This document shows, piece after piece, positions 51,591-62,291 of a stretch of 64,000 bases of DNA. The stretch's first letter is position 1. Every line of letters begins with the position of its first letter. Both the position numbers and the translations under genes were made by a program. Under the pieces are notes generated by a model that worked only from the letters and a program-made list of their open reading frames with translations, had not been told where the DNA came from and ran no database searches. The DNA lies in contig JAINUG010000049.1 of the NCBI GenBank assembly GCA_029706075.1, positions 919,918-983,917 on the forward strand, read 5' to 3'. The DNA is from Aldrovandia affinis (lineage: Eukaryota > Chordata > Actinopteri > Notacanthiformes > Halosauridae).

Positions 51591-51972
51591 GAGGCGGCAT
51601 GGTGGTGCAGTGGATAGCGCTGTTGCCTCACAGCAAGAAGGTCTCGGGTTCGAATCCAGGCCGGGGGCCTTTCTGTGCAGAGTTTGCATGTTCTCCCCGT
51701 GTCCGCGTGGGTTTCCTCTGGGTACTCCGGTTTCCTCCCACAGTCCAAAGACATGCACGTTAGGCTAATTGGAGAGTCTAAATTGCCCGTAGGTATGAGT
51801 GTGTGAGTGAATGGTGTGTGTGCCCTGCGATGGATTGGCGACCTGTCCAGGGTGTATTCCTGCCTCTCGCCCGGAACGCATGCTGGGATAGGCTCCAGCC
51901 CCCCCCCGCGACCCTGACCAGGAATAAGCGGCTTAGATAATGGATGGATGGATGGATGGATGGATGGATGGA
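51591..51972 (+). mobile_element. SINE-like retroposon with GGAT tail and target duplication
   Basis: Begins with a tRNA-like head (GGTGGTGCAGTGGATAGCGC; B-box GGGTTCGAATCCA), followed by a long body common in fish genomes (TTTGCATGTTCTCCCCGTGT, TTTCCTCCCACAGTCCAAAG, GGATTGGCGACCTGTCCAGG, GATAGGCTCCAGCCCC) and a GGATGGAT tail. Flanks TTCCATAG at 51583-51590 and 51975-51982 are identical, a clean target-site duplication. It is apparently full length at about 380 bp. Confidence 0.88.
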
Positions 51973-52324
51973 GCTTCCATAGGAACCAGATATTGTATGT
52001 GGATACAGGACCAGCGTAGACAATGTAGCTATGAATCCGCACACTATGAAAAGTCACAATGCATAACATGTATTCTATGGCAGGTAGAGCTGGTTTCCTG
52101 GATTCCCAGCTATTCTGAATCATGCAGAGCAGCAGGCACAGTGCAGATAATGTTTGTGCAATTAACATCGAACAGGGGCACAAAACACAGAGGCACAGTA
52201 GTCATTGGAGTACCATGTGGACACAATATTTCAATGGCCCACAAGCATTTTTAAAAAATATTTGAGTTTACTTAACTTAATGAATAAGACAGACTGTGTA
52301 TGTGGAAGAACATGTTCCTGTTCT

Positions 52325-52410
52325 GGTTTTATTTGGATGTGCGAATATGTATGGTTTTATTTGGATGTGTGAATATGTATGGTTTTATTTGGATGTGGTA
52401 ATCTGTATGG
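52325..52410 (+). repeat. 28-bp tandem repeat, three copies
   Basis: The unit begins GGTTTTATTTGGATGTG and ends TGTAT. Three adjacent copies differ by a few bases. Confidence 0.85.
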
Positions 52411-54129
52411 TTTTCCATAATGAAAAATGAGCCTGAGGTGTGAATTGAATGAGTCTGCCCAGATACAGTATGTGCAGCATGAAGTCACAAATGAAAAAAT
52501 TATTTATTCTGGAATCAGTCCATGATTTTGTAAACACCTGTAAATGGAACTTGCAAAATGGAACTGAAATGAAATGTGTGTGGACGATTTTGAGTATTAA
52601 GCAGCTGAGATAAAAACATTTATTACATTTTTATTTATCTTGTATTTAACCAGGAAAAGTGCCATTAAGATCATGTTCTCTTTTACAAGGGGGACCTGGC
52701 CAAGAGGAAGCAAGAAATGAATGAATATTAATATTTAATACACAAAATGGAGAAAAAAATCCTCTCGGAAATTGATTAAACTTTTAATGTACATTATATT
52801 ATAAGTGTCATGACTGAGATGTAGAGGGCTGCAATAAATTATCTTCACTCTGCTTTTTTCACAAATGAGAGATTGTTTCTGCCAAGCTTGGCAACTTTTA
52901 CAGATTGAAGTGCCAGCAAATCTTCCTTAAAAAGTGTACAGAGACTCTAGCACCCCCCTCCCCAGCTGACATATAGCATTTCTGTCACCTTGTTCAGACT
53001 TGGCAGCATTGTCCCAATATTACATTAACATTGCCATCGTGTTTTGTGCTGGTTGGGATAAAATATTAAATCGCAAGGACAAATGTAAGATGGACTCACA
53101 GATTAGAGAAGTATGCTCAATATTCCCGTCATTCAGTAGTAAGAAAAACTCATACAACCAGAGTGTATTTAAGGCAGAAACTTTTATTGATATGCGAGAA
53201 ATAGTATGTTAAGCAGGTCGCGTTAAGGATTTGGTTCTTGGGCTTAGAGTCCGGAGGTGGAATTGCACCTGGCCGTAGGACAGGACAACAACAAAATAAA
53301 AAGAGAAAAATTCAAATGAAGGTTAACATGAAACAAGGGGGAGGTGGGGAGGTGGCGGGATGCCGAAAACAGCTTAGCACAACGGGAGAAAGGCACGGTG
53401 ATTTTATACCTGCTGGGAGTTTCAGCCAGTCGAGGCTTCTCTCCCAAATCTTAATTTAAAAACTCTAAAATGTTTGAAGCCATGGATTTATTTTTATTAA
53501 CTGTCCTATACATTATTACTATTTCTATTTCTGATGTAGTCATTGTCATTATCATTGAATAAATCGTGCTTTTAAGCACACTCAGGCTTTTACACCATCA
53601 AGGCAAAGCCTGCCTGCAAGGCAACATGTCTCTTTCCTCCAAATTAGCCACCATGTTCAGAAGACACGGGCTGACAAGATATTTCCAAAATGGCTCCGCT
53701 AATTAGCTGTAATGGAAAGATCAAATGAGAATCTTTGCTCAAATCCAAATGTGAAAAATCTCTTTTTGCGGTGGAAGCAGTGGCGAGCACCCAGTCTGTT
53801 CATCAATTCAGGACACCGAGCTGAATGGGACAGAAAGCTCTGGGGCTGTAGCAAGACAAAGAGCCATCTGTATGATGCATTTGAATACGTTTTTAACACT
53901 GACTGTCCTCTTTGATGGCCTGGGGCGCTTAATTGACACCACTGGAGACAGAATGATGAAGTAGTGAGGCGGTGTGTCCAGGGTGAAATGTATTGGGAAT
54001 GCCATTAGCCATACACTTGCTATTGCCATGTGCATCTGTACAGACGTCTAGAGGCTTATTATGTGTATTTGTAAAATGTTGGACATTTACCCTCTCTCTA
54101 TACATATATATATATATATATATATGTAT

Positions 54130-54167
<38 letters not shown>

Positions 54168-55030
54168 TCAATGCCACCACATCTGCATAAAAGTTAACGC
54201 TTATAGCCGTAATCCAAAATTAGAGGGGCTTTGCAGTGGCATGACTTCCTCTGGACTCAAGCTTCCCCTCACTTCTCCAAGACAGGGTTTGTGACAAACG
54301 ATGGGTCGGGTGTGAGCACAGAGCTGCAGTGTTTCCCCCTGCGCCCGTCCTGCTACTGCAGTGTAGTCATGTCCGCTGTGAGAGAGAAAAAAAGAGAAAG
54401 GCGGAGAAACAAGAAAATTGGTCCGAACTCGTGCTGAAAACCAGGAAGACTGATATGAGAAATTGGATCAGTTTGAAGACTGAGTTGAGTGATTGAATCG
54501 GTTTGAAGACTGGTTGAGTCATTCAATCGGTTTGTTAATTCTGCAGCTTTATTCAGCTTTATTCAATTCAATTCAATTCAATTTTGTGGTTATTTGTGTT
54601 GCCTTTTTTTTACAGGCAACTGACACAAAGACAATTTACAGAGAACAGATAAATTACCAGGCCTGAACCCCCAAAAAGCAGAAAATGAGGCAAAAACTCC
54701 CCAGTGGGAAGAGAAAAAACTCTCCAACACTGGCAAGAAAAAAACTCCCCAGTGGGAAGAAATCTCAGGAGGAACCCATCTTAGTGGGGGAGCCCATCCT
54801 TTGCTGGCCGGCCTGGATATCAATAGCTCTAAGGATGAAAGGAATCCAAATCTAAAGAGAAGCCATTAAGCTTATCAAAGGCTCCGTCTCATTAGGGCTG
54901 GAGCGACGTTTGTCCTTTGCAGGTGCTTATGTTAATTCATCGCTTTGCTACGTTTGACTCTGTGTCGACTGGACTCCACCAATGATTTTGTTGCAAGGCA
55001 TGTCTTTGTGCCACTGATAGTATACCTAAT
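52411..55030. other. Gene-free region
   Basis: No gene recognised. A TA/CA/TA compound microsatellite occupies about 54102-54168. ATTCA repeats lie near 54555-54582, followed by an A-rich segment (54600-54830) with two copies of AACTCCCCAGTGGGAAGA that looks like part of a dispersed repeat. The rest appears unique. Confidence 0.45.
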
Positions 55031-55033
55031 ACA

Positions 55034-55280
55034 GTGATCTCAAACTCAGTGCCATGGAGGGCCGTGTGTATGCAGGGGTCTCAAACTCAGTGCCATGGAG
55101 GGCCGTGTGTATGCAGGGGTCTCAAACTCAGTGCCATGGATGGCCGTGTGTATGCAGGGGTCTCAAACTCAGTGCCATGGAGGGCCGTGTGTATGCAGGG
55201 GTCTCAAACTCAGTGCCATGGAGGGCCGTGTGTATGCAGGGGTCTCAAACTCAGTGCCATGGAGGGCCGTGTGTATGCAG
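55034..55280 (+). repeat. 41-bp tandem array, six copies
   Basis: The unit starts CAGGGGTCTCAAACTCAGTG and ends GTGTGTATG. Six units are nearly identical (the third has GGATGG for GGAGGG; the first is clipped). Because 41 is not a multiple of three, three overlapping open frames cycle through it. Each unit equals the terminal 41 bases of a hAT MITE of the kind at 21969. The last copy runs on into CAGGTTTTTACTCC, as the MITE interior does. Confidence 0.95.
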
Positions 55281-57782
55281 GTTTTTACTCCAGCCTCCAC
55301 TCTTGATTAGACAATTAGATCCATTATTTGCTACATTATCCTGGTAGCTTGCATATAATCCATACAAAGTGAAATGAGTTGTTTTTCTTATCTAAATAAC
55401 AATTGTTGCCTATATCCTGTGCCAAGGCTACCAAATTAGACTGCAGAAAAAGTTAAGTTTTTACCTATGACACATGTCTAATCTGGTATAGAGCTTTTCT
55501 CATATCCATATGTAGAATCCATCAGATTTCAGATTGTTTATGGTATGGAAGTTATGGAAGCGGCATGGAACACACTGTTTTCCTTATTTTTTCATTCTTT
55601 TACCAGATAAAAAAGAAGTACCATGGGGTCCAAAAGTCTGAGTCCACTACCAAGATCTGTTTGTTTTCATTGTTCATCTAAAACAAACACAAAATCTTTA
55701 CTAATGTGGTATTTGTTATTCAAGAATGTCAAAAACTGATACAAAAAAAAGGTTTGTTAATATTATATAAATATTTTGTTTGCACACCATTGCCTTTCAT
55801 TTCCTCAAAATGTTGTGGCACCTTATTTTTCATTTAAGTTTCAATACATGGACACTCCTAATGCACAGTGTGAGTTGTTTTGATCTTGTAACAATTAATA
55901 CTGGTTACTGACATAATTAATAAGGTCCTCTATGTCTATGTTGCTACTACAGGTGCTTTAATCTTGAAAAAGGACACCTCCTTTGCAAATGTTTTTGCAG
56001 CTTTTTGTAATTATGTCAGCAGAGCTTAGTGAAGTAGTTAGTGGTCAAATTGTTTTCCTGAGTACAAATGTTGTGTTAGTTTCTAAATGAATGAATGATG
56101 AAAACAAACAGATCTTGGTAGTGGACTCCGACTCTTGGACCCCACTGTATATATCTTGTGGGGCTTCAGAAATACTGACCAATTATTTTATTTAAAAATG
56201 TTTTGTCGGTTGCTACCTTTCAAACTTTGTATCGCTCGAAAGCATCAATAAATGGAATCCTTTTTCAAAAGCCCAATGAGCTACAGCCACTCATAGAAAG
56301 TGTTTTGCTGCCTTTAAAAAGCGTGTGAAATGTAATCACATGGCAAATAAAAACACCAATTATTTTATTAAAACAACGGAGCTTGTTAGTGCTTTTGTGT
56401 AACCCACTTAACCCAAATAAATGGTGCTTAATATAATACTCATCACATTAGAATAGGATTAGAGCACTTGGCAGAGCAATACAGCAGAAATGAGGAACAT
56501 GTAGTCAATGCAGCTGTTTACATTGCTTTGTGGTGTGGCATGTGAAAATGTATGGCAAGGATAAAGTATATGTGTTACACACAGGGATATTGTCTGCTGA
56601 TAGTGTGGGATGTAATCTTTGAACTTTGAAATATTTCACACTTCAGCGTCTTAGACTTGATAATAGACCGTGTTAATAATGACGAGGCCAACCTGAATGG
56701 ATCATAAGCGCTAAAGGCGTGTAGTGCGTCTAACTTTTTATGTTTTTTGTTAAATGAACATTTACAAAATATTTACAGCACAAAGAACAATGTGAAAAAC
56801 CACAGCGGGGCAAGGACACAGAAAAAAGGAGGGGGGGGGGAGTCCAAAGTAAAAACCACACAACTCAACATTGCAAATGAGCTCAAAGACAAATGGCAGA
56901 GCTCCTGACCAACTGCTAAAAGTTGCACAGCTTGCCATGGGAAACTGCGCCCGCTGTTGACCGCTCAGAAACAAGACAAAGAATAAGATGACCACACTTT
57001 TTAACAATTACATTTTAAAATGGTGCATCTTGTTCTGACGGCAACGTCTGTGCTAGTTGTTTTTTTTTGGTGCACGAGGCTTGCTTTTGTCCTGAAGTTT
57101 TGACAGTGCATTTTATCGATACATCCGGTAACTCTCAGCTGCAGTTTGCAGCATAGGGTATGTGGGTCAGGTTTTAAGCATGTGGTCAAAATGTCTGTTC
57201 GTACTATTCTCATCTAAATGTGTCTGAATCTCAATGTGGAGGTCTAACCACCATGCACTCATTATTTTTTGCTTGGGGCTTTGTTAAGTGTGCATTTAAA
57301 AAATAAATAAATCTATATCTGTAAGGGCAGGAATTATCTCATTTTCAGCTCTGTCTCCCACAATAATGTACAGTATGAATGTGATTCTTAGAAGGGCACT
57401 ATCTTTCAGAAAATCTAAATGAGGACGATTTAAAAGGAAAAAAGCATGTGATTGACTTTTTTCCAGATCACCTGTCACAGATGACCCCCTTAGTTCTGTC
57501 TTAGTATGACTGTGTTACACCCACATGCCTTGCCATTTTCAGCACAGCCTCCACATTAACGCAAGTTTCGTCGTACTGTAAAGAAAGATAAATCACACGG
57601 CACGTTGAGAAACACATTACGGTGAAACAGCAGAAACTTTTCAGATTGAAACAGGTTTTAATCTTTTTTGGGCCATGTTTCGGCACACCTTTCTTGCAAT
57701 TTAACCTCCCGAGGATTGACGCTGCATTGACGTCACCACAAGTCTGTGGTGTGACAGTAAAATTGGACGTAGGATTTGTTCT
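55281..57782. other. Gene-free region
   Basis: AT-rich, no gene recognised. Notable only for an inverted pair of related words around 55640 and 56130 (CAAAAGTCTGAGTCCACTAC and complement-like GTAGTGGACTCCGACTC), which suggests the two ends of another short inverted-repeat element of about 530 bp. Confidence 0.4.
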
Positions 57783-58161
57783 GTTGGTCAAAGCTATCTT
57801 TCAGCATAGGCATGTTGGGAAGACTAGCAAAGTCTAGCAGCCCTTAGCCTCACCTTTCATGTAGAAGTATTTGCGGTAGTAGTGGGCCCCCAGGGGCCTT
57901 ATGTACAAAGATTCTAAGAGTAGGAGTGCTGATCTAGGATCAGGTTTCCCCTGTCCATATCCTAACCATATCCATTATGAGCTGAAAGGCTAAACTTATC
58001 GTAGATCGGCACTCCTGCTCTTGGAATCTTTGTACCTACGGCCCCAGGTCTGCGTGCTTGATGAAGTAGTTGCTCTTGCCCTGCTGCTGGGCGTGGCTCT
58101 CGCGGGGCTCCTCCAGCACGGACACTGCGTCGTTGGGGCTCTGCAGGCTCAGCCGCAGGCC
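57783..58161 (-). pseudogene. Inverted partial copy of sipa1 exon 1 and its splice donor
   Basis: The reverse complement matches 62138-62370, from GGCCTGCGGCTGAGCCTGCA through the exon end (CATGAAAGGTGAGGCT) into the intron (GCTAGTCTTCCCAAC, GCTTTGAC). Over about 118 bp of exon I find three single-base differences. Presence of the splice donor and intron shows a DNA-level duplication, not a retrocopy. It is interrupted by a MITE at 57894-58044 and has no start codon or promoter of its own, so it is non-functional. Confidence 0.93.
57894..58044 (+). mobile_element. 151-bp MITE inside the sipa1 copy
   Basis: Inverted termini of about 44 bp: GGGCCTTATGTACAAAGATT at the left, and the complement of the right end reads GGGCCGTAGGTACAAAGATT. 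The 3-bp duplication CAG flanks it (57891-57893 and 58045-58047), and the parent exon has a single CAG at that place. A 3-bp duplication suggests PIF/Harbinger, though that superfamily prefers TTA-like targets. Confidence 0.85.
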
Positions 58162-58617
58162 TGCCAGGGTCGTAGCATTTGTTCCGTGGCTTTAATGATG
58201 GCAAATGTGAGTTTTCAATGCCCATTTGGGCACTTCGGAATCACACCCTGTCAATACGAGGGGCCTTCTGTAATGACACTAGCTGTAAACAGGACGGTTC
58301 TGAGACGACAGTGGGAGCTCAAGGCATCTACAGTAGACATCGATAACTGAAGCCCTGAAATTGGTCTCAGTGCCGGGAGGCTGCTGTGTGTGGTTTTTTC
58401 TTTTTTATCTGTTAATGAGTGGAGCAAAGCAGCAGGGAAGAAAATGAACCGACCAGCCGTGTGCCCGTTTCCCGAGCTGACACCATGGTGGCAAAGCGGT
58501 CCAAGTGAGAGGTGGCCACGTGACGCATCGGCTGTCTGGAGATTCGCTGCTTTGTTCTCTGGACTCCGCGGAGGAGACTTAGAATTTAGAAACTAGCACA
58601 AGGCTAGAGAGAGAGGA

Positions 58618-58619
58618 AC

Positions 58620-58686
<67 letters not shown>

Positions 58687-58700
58687 CAGAGAGAGACAAG

Positions 58701-58740
<40 letters not shown>

Positions 58741-58775
58741 CAAGAGACAGAGAGAGAGTGAGAGACAGAGAGAGA
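58618..58775 (+). repeat. (GA)n tract
   Basis: Homopurine GA repeats with occasional C, about 2.4 kb upstream of the sipa1 start codon. Confidence 0.95.
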
Positions 58776-58998
58776 TGAGGAAGAAGCAGCCGGCAGGTGG
58801 ACAGGCTACATTTTTCTGTCAGTATTTCTGCTCTTCGGCCTCCATCGCAGGATAGCGCTGTTTTCGGCACAGGAAAAGGTCCCCCCACTGCCCGCTATTG
58901 TGATGGGCTGTAGGGCGGAGGTAGTGCCTCAGCTCCTAGGCTATTCCTGGGATAGGGAATTAAGGCACACGTAAACTCTCCACACACCATGCACGCAT

Positions 58999-59172
58999 GC
59001 ACACACACACACACACGCAGACCCTCAAACACACACACACACACAGACCCTAAAACACACACACACACACCCTCAAACATACACACACACAGATGCACAG
59101 ACCCTCAAACACACACACACACACAGATTCTCAAACACACATATATACACAAACATGCCAAACCCACATACT

Positions 59173-59206
<34 letters not shown>

Positions 59207-59603
59207 CCTCAAACACACATATACACACACACACAGATCCTCAAACACACATATACACGCAAACATACCAAACCCACATACACACACACACACACACACA
59301 CAGACCCTCAAACATACACATACACACACACACACACACAGAGATCCTTCAACACACATATACACGCAAACATACCAAACCCACATACACACACACAGAC
59401 GCACAGACCCTCAAACACACACACACACACACACAGACCCTCAAACACACACACACACACACAGATCCTCAAACACACATATACACACAAACATATCAAA
59501 CCCACATACACACACACACACACACAGACCCTCAAACATACACATACACACACACACAGAGACAGACCCTCAAACACACATATACATGCAAACATACCAA
59601 ACC

Positions 59604-59646
<43 letters not shown>

Positions 59647-59765
59647 CTTCAAACACACACACACACACACACACACACAGATCCTCAAACACACATATAC
59701 ACACAAACATATCAAACCCACATACACACACACACCCATACACACACACACAGACCCTCAAACAT

Positions 59766-59796
<31 letters not shown>

Positions 59797-59882
59797 CACA
59801 GACAGACCCTCAAACACACATATACACACAAACATACCAAACCCACATAAACACAGATACCCATCCACACACAAACACAATA
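58999..59882 (+). repeat. CA-rich minisatellite of higher-order units
   Basis: CA runs are punctuated by recurring CAGACCCTCAAACACACA and AAACATACCAAACCCACAT words at irregular 90-130 bp spacing, so this is a compound array rather than a plain microsatellite. The 231-300-residue Thr/His frames across it are repeat translations. Confidence 0.93.
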
Positions 59883-61028
59883 ATAACATAAAAATGTACT
59901 GGATGTAAGCAGTAGTGGAAAAGTGGTACGGGTCGTGTGTGTCCACCTTGGACCTGCTCCCCCTCCTCCATATCTGTCTTTGTGGTGCTATTCAGCTGTC
60001 AGTGGCCTCATTGGTAAACTTTAAAAAGCATGTTTGGTCAGCCGTCCTGTGTACCATATGAAAGCAAACTGAACAAAGTGCATTTAGATTATGGACATAG
60101 TTGTGCTTTTAAAAAAAATGGTCACTCTCGTTTGATTAAAATTGTGTTTTATAATAGCCGGATGTTGAAGAATTCTAAATAGGCATCCACCCAAGGCAGG
60201 TATTTTCATACAGACAAGCCAAGGCATATAGCTAACAATATGTTTTTATGGCATTGTACAACTCTTTGACATTTGACGTTTTAATTTCCCCCCCCGCCTC
60301 TCTTTGTGCAGGTGGTGCCATACAGCTGGAAATACCCAGACAATGGATCAGCAAGACTGATACAGCGAGAAAACCAGTCCAAGAGGAACAGTCTGCAAAT
60401 CTGTTATGAACGCAGCTGGCTTCTTACGGTCGTTGCGGTCAACTACGGTCATTGCTCAATGCCACGGCTGGTGGCGCTGGTAAAAGAACGTATTTTTTGT
60501 AGAAAGTAAAAAAGGGAACAAAGGAGCGAACCAAACCATGCAGGGTTGTTGAAGGGCCTGCTGGTGTCCTGGATGGGATCCCTAGATCCCTACTCGCGTT
60601 CTCCCCAGATCCCTGCTCGCATTTTCCCCAGATCCCTGCTCGTGCTCTCCTGTCGTTCAGGGAGCTGAATTAAAATGTGAACGTCCCGAACGGGAAGCTG
60701 ACGAGCCGTTCGCCCTTACCTCTCGCCTCGTGATGACCGCTCTCGCAGATTGCGGCCTCTCGGAACACTAACCGCAGCAGTCAGCCGCGTTAGACGGACA
60801 CGAGCAGCACGCGCGCACATAGAGGGAAGCCTGTCCTTCATCGCCGTGGATGCGGTGAGCGTCGGTCGCCAGGCTTGCTCGGTGTCCTGCTGGTCTGTCC
60901 TTTCTAAGGGAGAGGCGCGACGGTCAGGGGAGACCCCGCTACATGGTCAGCGTGTGTGTGCGGGCCCTAGTCTGGCCTTCTGCCCCCCTCTGAGCCTCCG
61001 CACGCTCCTCATTGCTGCCCTCTTTCAG
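59883..61028 (+). other. Upstream region of sipa1, possible 5' exon and promoter
   Basis: A strong pyrimidine run ending in CAG occurs at 60290-60311 and may be an acceptor for a 5' untranslated exon. From about 60540 the DNA becomes GC- and CpG-rich, rising into the sipa1 coding exon, as a CpG-island promoter would. A second acceptor (CTCTTTCAG) ends at 61028. No TATA box is evident. Direct repeats of CCCCAGATCCCTGCTCG lie near 60604-60640. Confidence 0.35.
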
Positions 61029-61148
61029 CGGAGAACCTCACCAGGGAGCAAGGGGTAAAGGCAAGCCCAGTAGGAGAAGAGGAAGGAGGGAAGGACAGAC
61101 TGCGTACTGGTGGCAGGGAAGGCAAACAGCGGTTGAAGTCACCCAGCC
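61029..61148 (+). other. sipa1 5'UTR part of the first coding exon
   Basis: Begins after the pyrimidine-rich acceptor ending at 61028 and runs to the ATG at 61149, whose context CAGCCATGC is acceptable for initiation. Exon start is inferred from the splice signal only. Confidence 0.45.
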
Positions 61149-62291
61149 ATGCAGTCAGACGACCTCTTCATCCGCAAATTCCGGCGGCAGAGCCCCCGCC
61201 CGCCCCTGACGGCCGTGGCCTTCGAGCCCAAGCGGGACGGCGGGCTGCGGACGCGGGTGGTGGCTGAGTGGCCCCCCCGGAAGGACGAGGAGGAGGGCGC
61301 GGAGCGGGAGGGCCTGACGCCCAGCCGGGTGGGGCTGAGCCTGCGCTCAGCGGGCCGCGGCCACATCATGCAGAGGAGCAACAGCGACGTGACGCTGGGG
61401 GACATGGACACCTCGGGGAAGGCCGTGGGGAAGGCCTCCGGGGCCGGGGGCGACAAGGCGGGGGCGGGGGGCTCCGGGACAGCGGGGGACTCAGGGCTGG
61501 TGCTGCACAGGGAGTACGGCAGCCTGTCGTCCCTGGAGAGGCAGACGCGGGGGCGAGCCCCCAGCAGCGAGGACCAGGGCGCTCTCAGCCCCTCGGCCCT
61601 CCGCTTCAAAGACCCCTTCCTCCTGCTCGGCCTGCAGACCGCCGCCCCGGAACCCGACGGCTTCTTCCGCACCCTGCCCGCGCCCGCGGGCGACTCCCCA
61701 AAGCCGGCCAAGCCCATCAAGCCAGAGTCGCAGAGCAAGAAGTCCAAGCCCAACCCGCCCCAGCTCCCCCCGCCGGTCCCCAGCGACCACCCGGTGGGCG
61801 GGGCCTGGGTGCGCAACTTCGCCCACTACGACGTGCAGAGCATCCTGTTCGATCTGACGGAGGCGGCCTCCAACCGCGACAGCATCGGCCGCAAGAAGAA
61901 CATCACCTCGGGGGCGTCGGCGGCCTCCCAGCTGCGGCCCCCCACCCTGTCCGCGTCCCCGTCGCCCACGCAGGGAGGGGGCGGGGCCCGGAGGACCCGG
62001 AGGCGCTGCGGGAGTCCCTGGCCCTGCTGGACGAGGGCGACGGCAACGACAACGACCTGCTGCTCAGCTGCCCGCACTTCCGGAACGAGATGGGGGGCGA
62101 GGAGCGGGCGGGGCTGGGCCGGCCCCGGGGCCCAGGCGGCCTGCGGCTGAGCCTGCAGAGCCCCAACGACGCAGTGTCCGTGCTGGAGGAGCCCCGCGAG
62201 AGCCACGTCCAGCAGCAGGGCAAGAGCAACTACTTCATCGAGCATGCAGACCTGGGAGCCCACTACTACCGCAAATACTTCTACATGAAAG
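61149..62291 (+). CDS. sipa1: SIPA1 Rap GTPase-activating protein, first coding exon, with a frame break
   Basis: SIPA1 (SPA-1) switches off Rap1/Rap2 by stimulating GTP hydrolysis, affecting adhesion and signalling. The start MQSDDLFIRKFRRQ matches human SIPA1, not the longer SIPA1L proteins. Conserved blocks follow: RSNSDVTLGDMDT, REYGSLSSLERQ, FAHYDVQSILFDLTEAASNR, GRKKNITSGASAAS, then NDLLLSCPHFRNEMGGE, NDAVSVLEEP and EHADLGAHYYRKYFYMK. A GTGAGG donor follows 62291. The family frame changes between about 61960 and 61990, in the G/C run GGGAGGGGGCGGGGCCC: one base appears missing. Read literally, translation ends at 62150 after 333 residues. A homopolymer base-calling error is likelier than a true mutation, because family motifs continue intact in the new frame. 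The RapGAP, PDZ and coiled-coil regions lie further right. Confidence 0.9.

Noticed and set aside
55034-55347. Repeated protein-like frames, and a regular spaced array that could suggest a CRISPR
   Set aside because: Units are head to tail with no unique spacers. The 41-bp period is the MITE end, and the frames cycle only because 41 is not divisible by three.
57962-58350. Open frames on both strands that look like a small GC-rich gene
   Set aside because: They are the inverted partial copy of sipa1 exon 1, plus a MITE, read in various frames.
58989-59908. Overlapping open frames of 231-300 residues rich in Thr and His
   Set aside because: They are translations of the CA-rich array; composition and periodicity are set entirely by the repeat.
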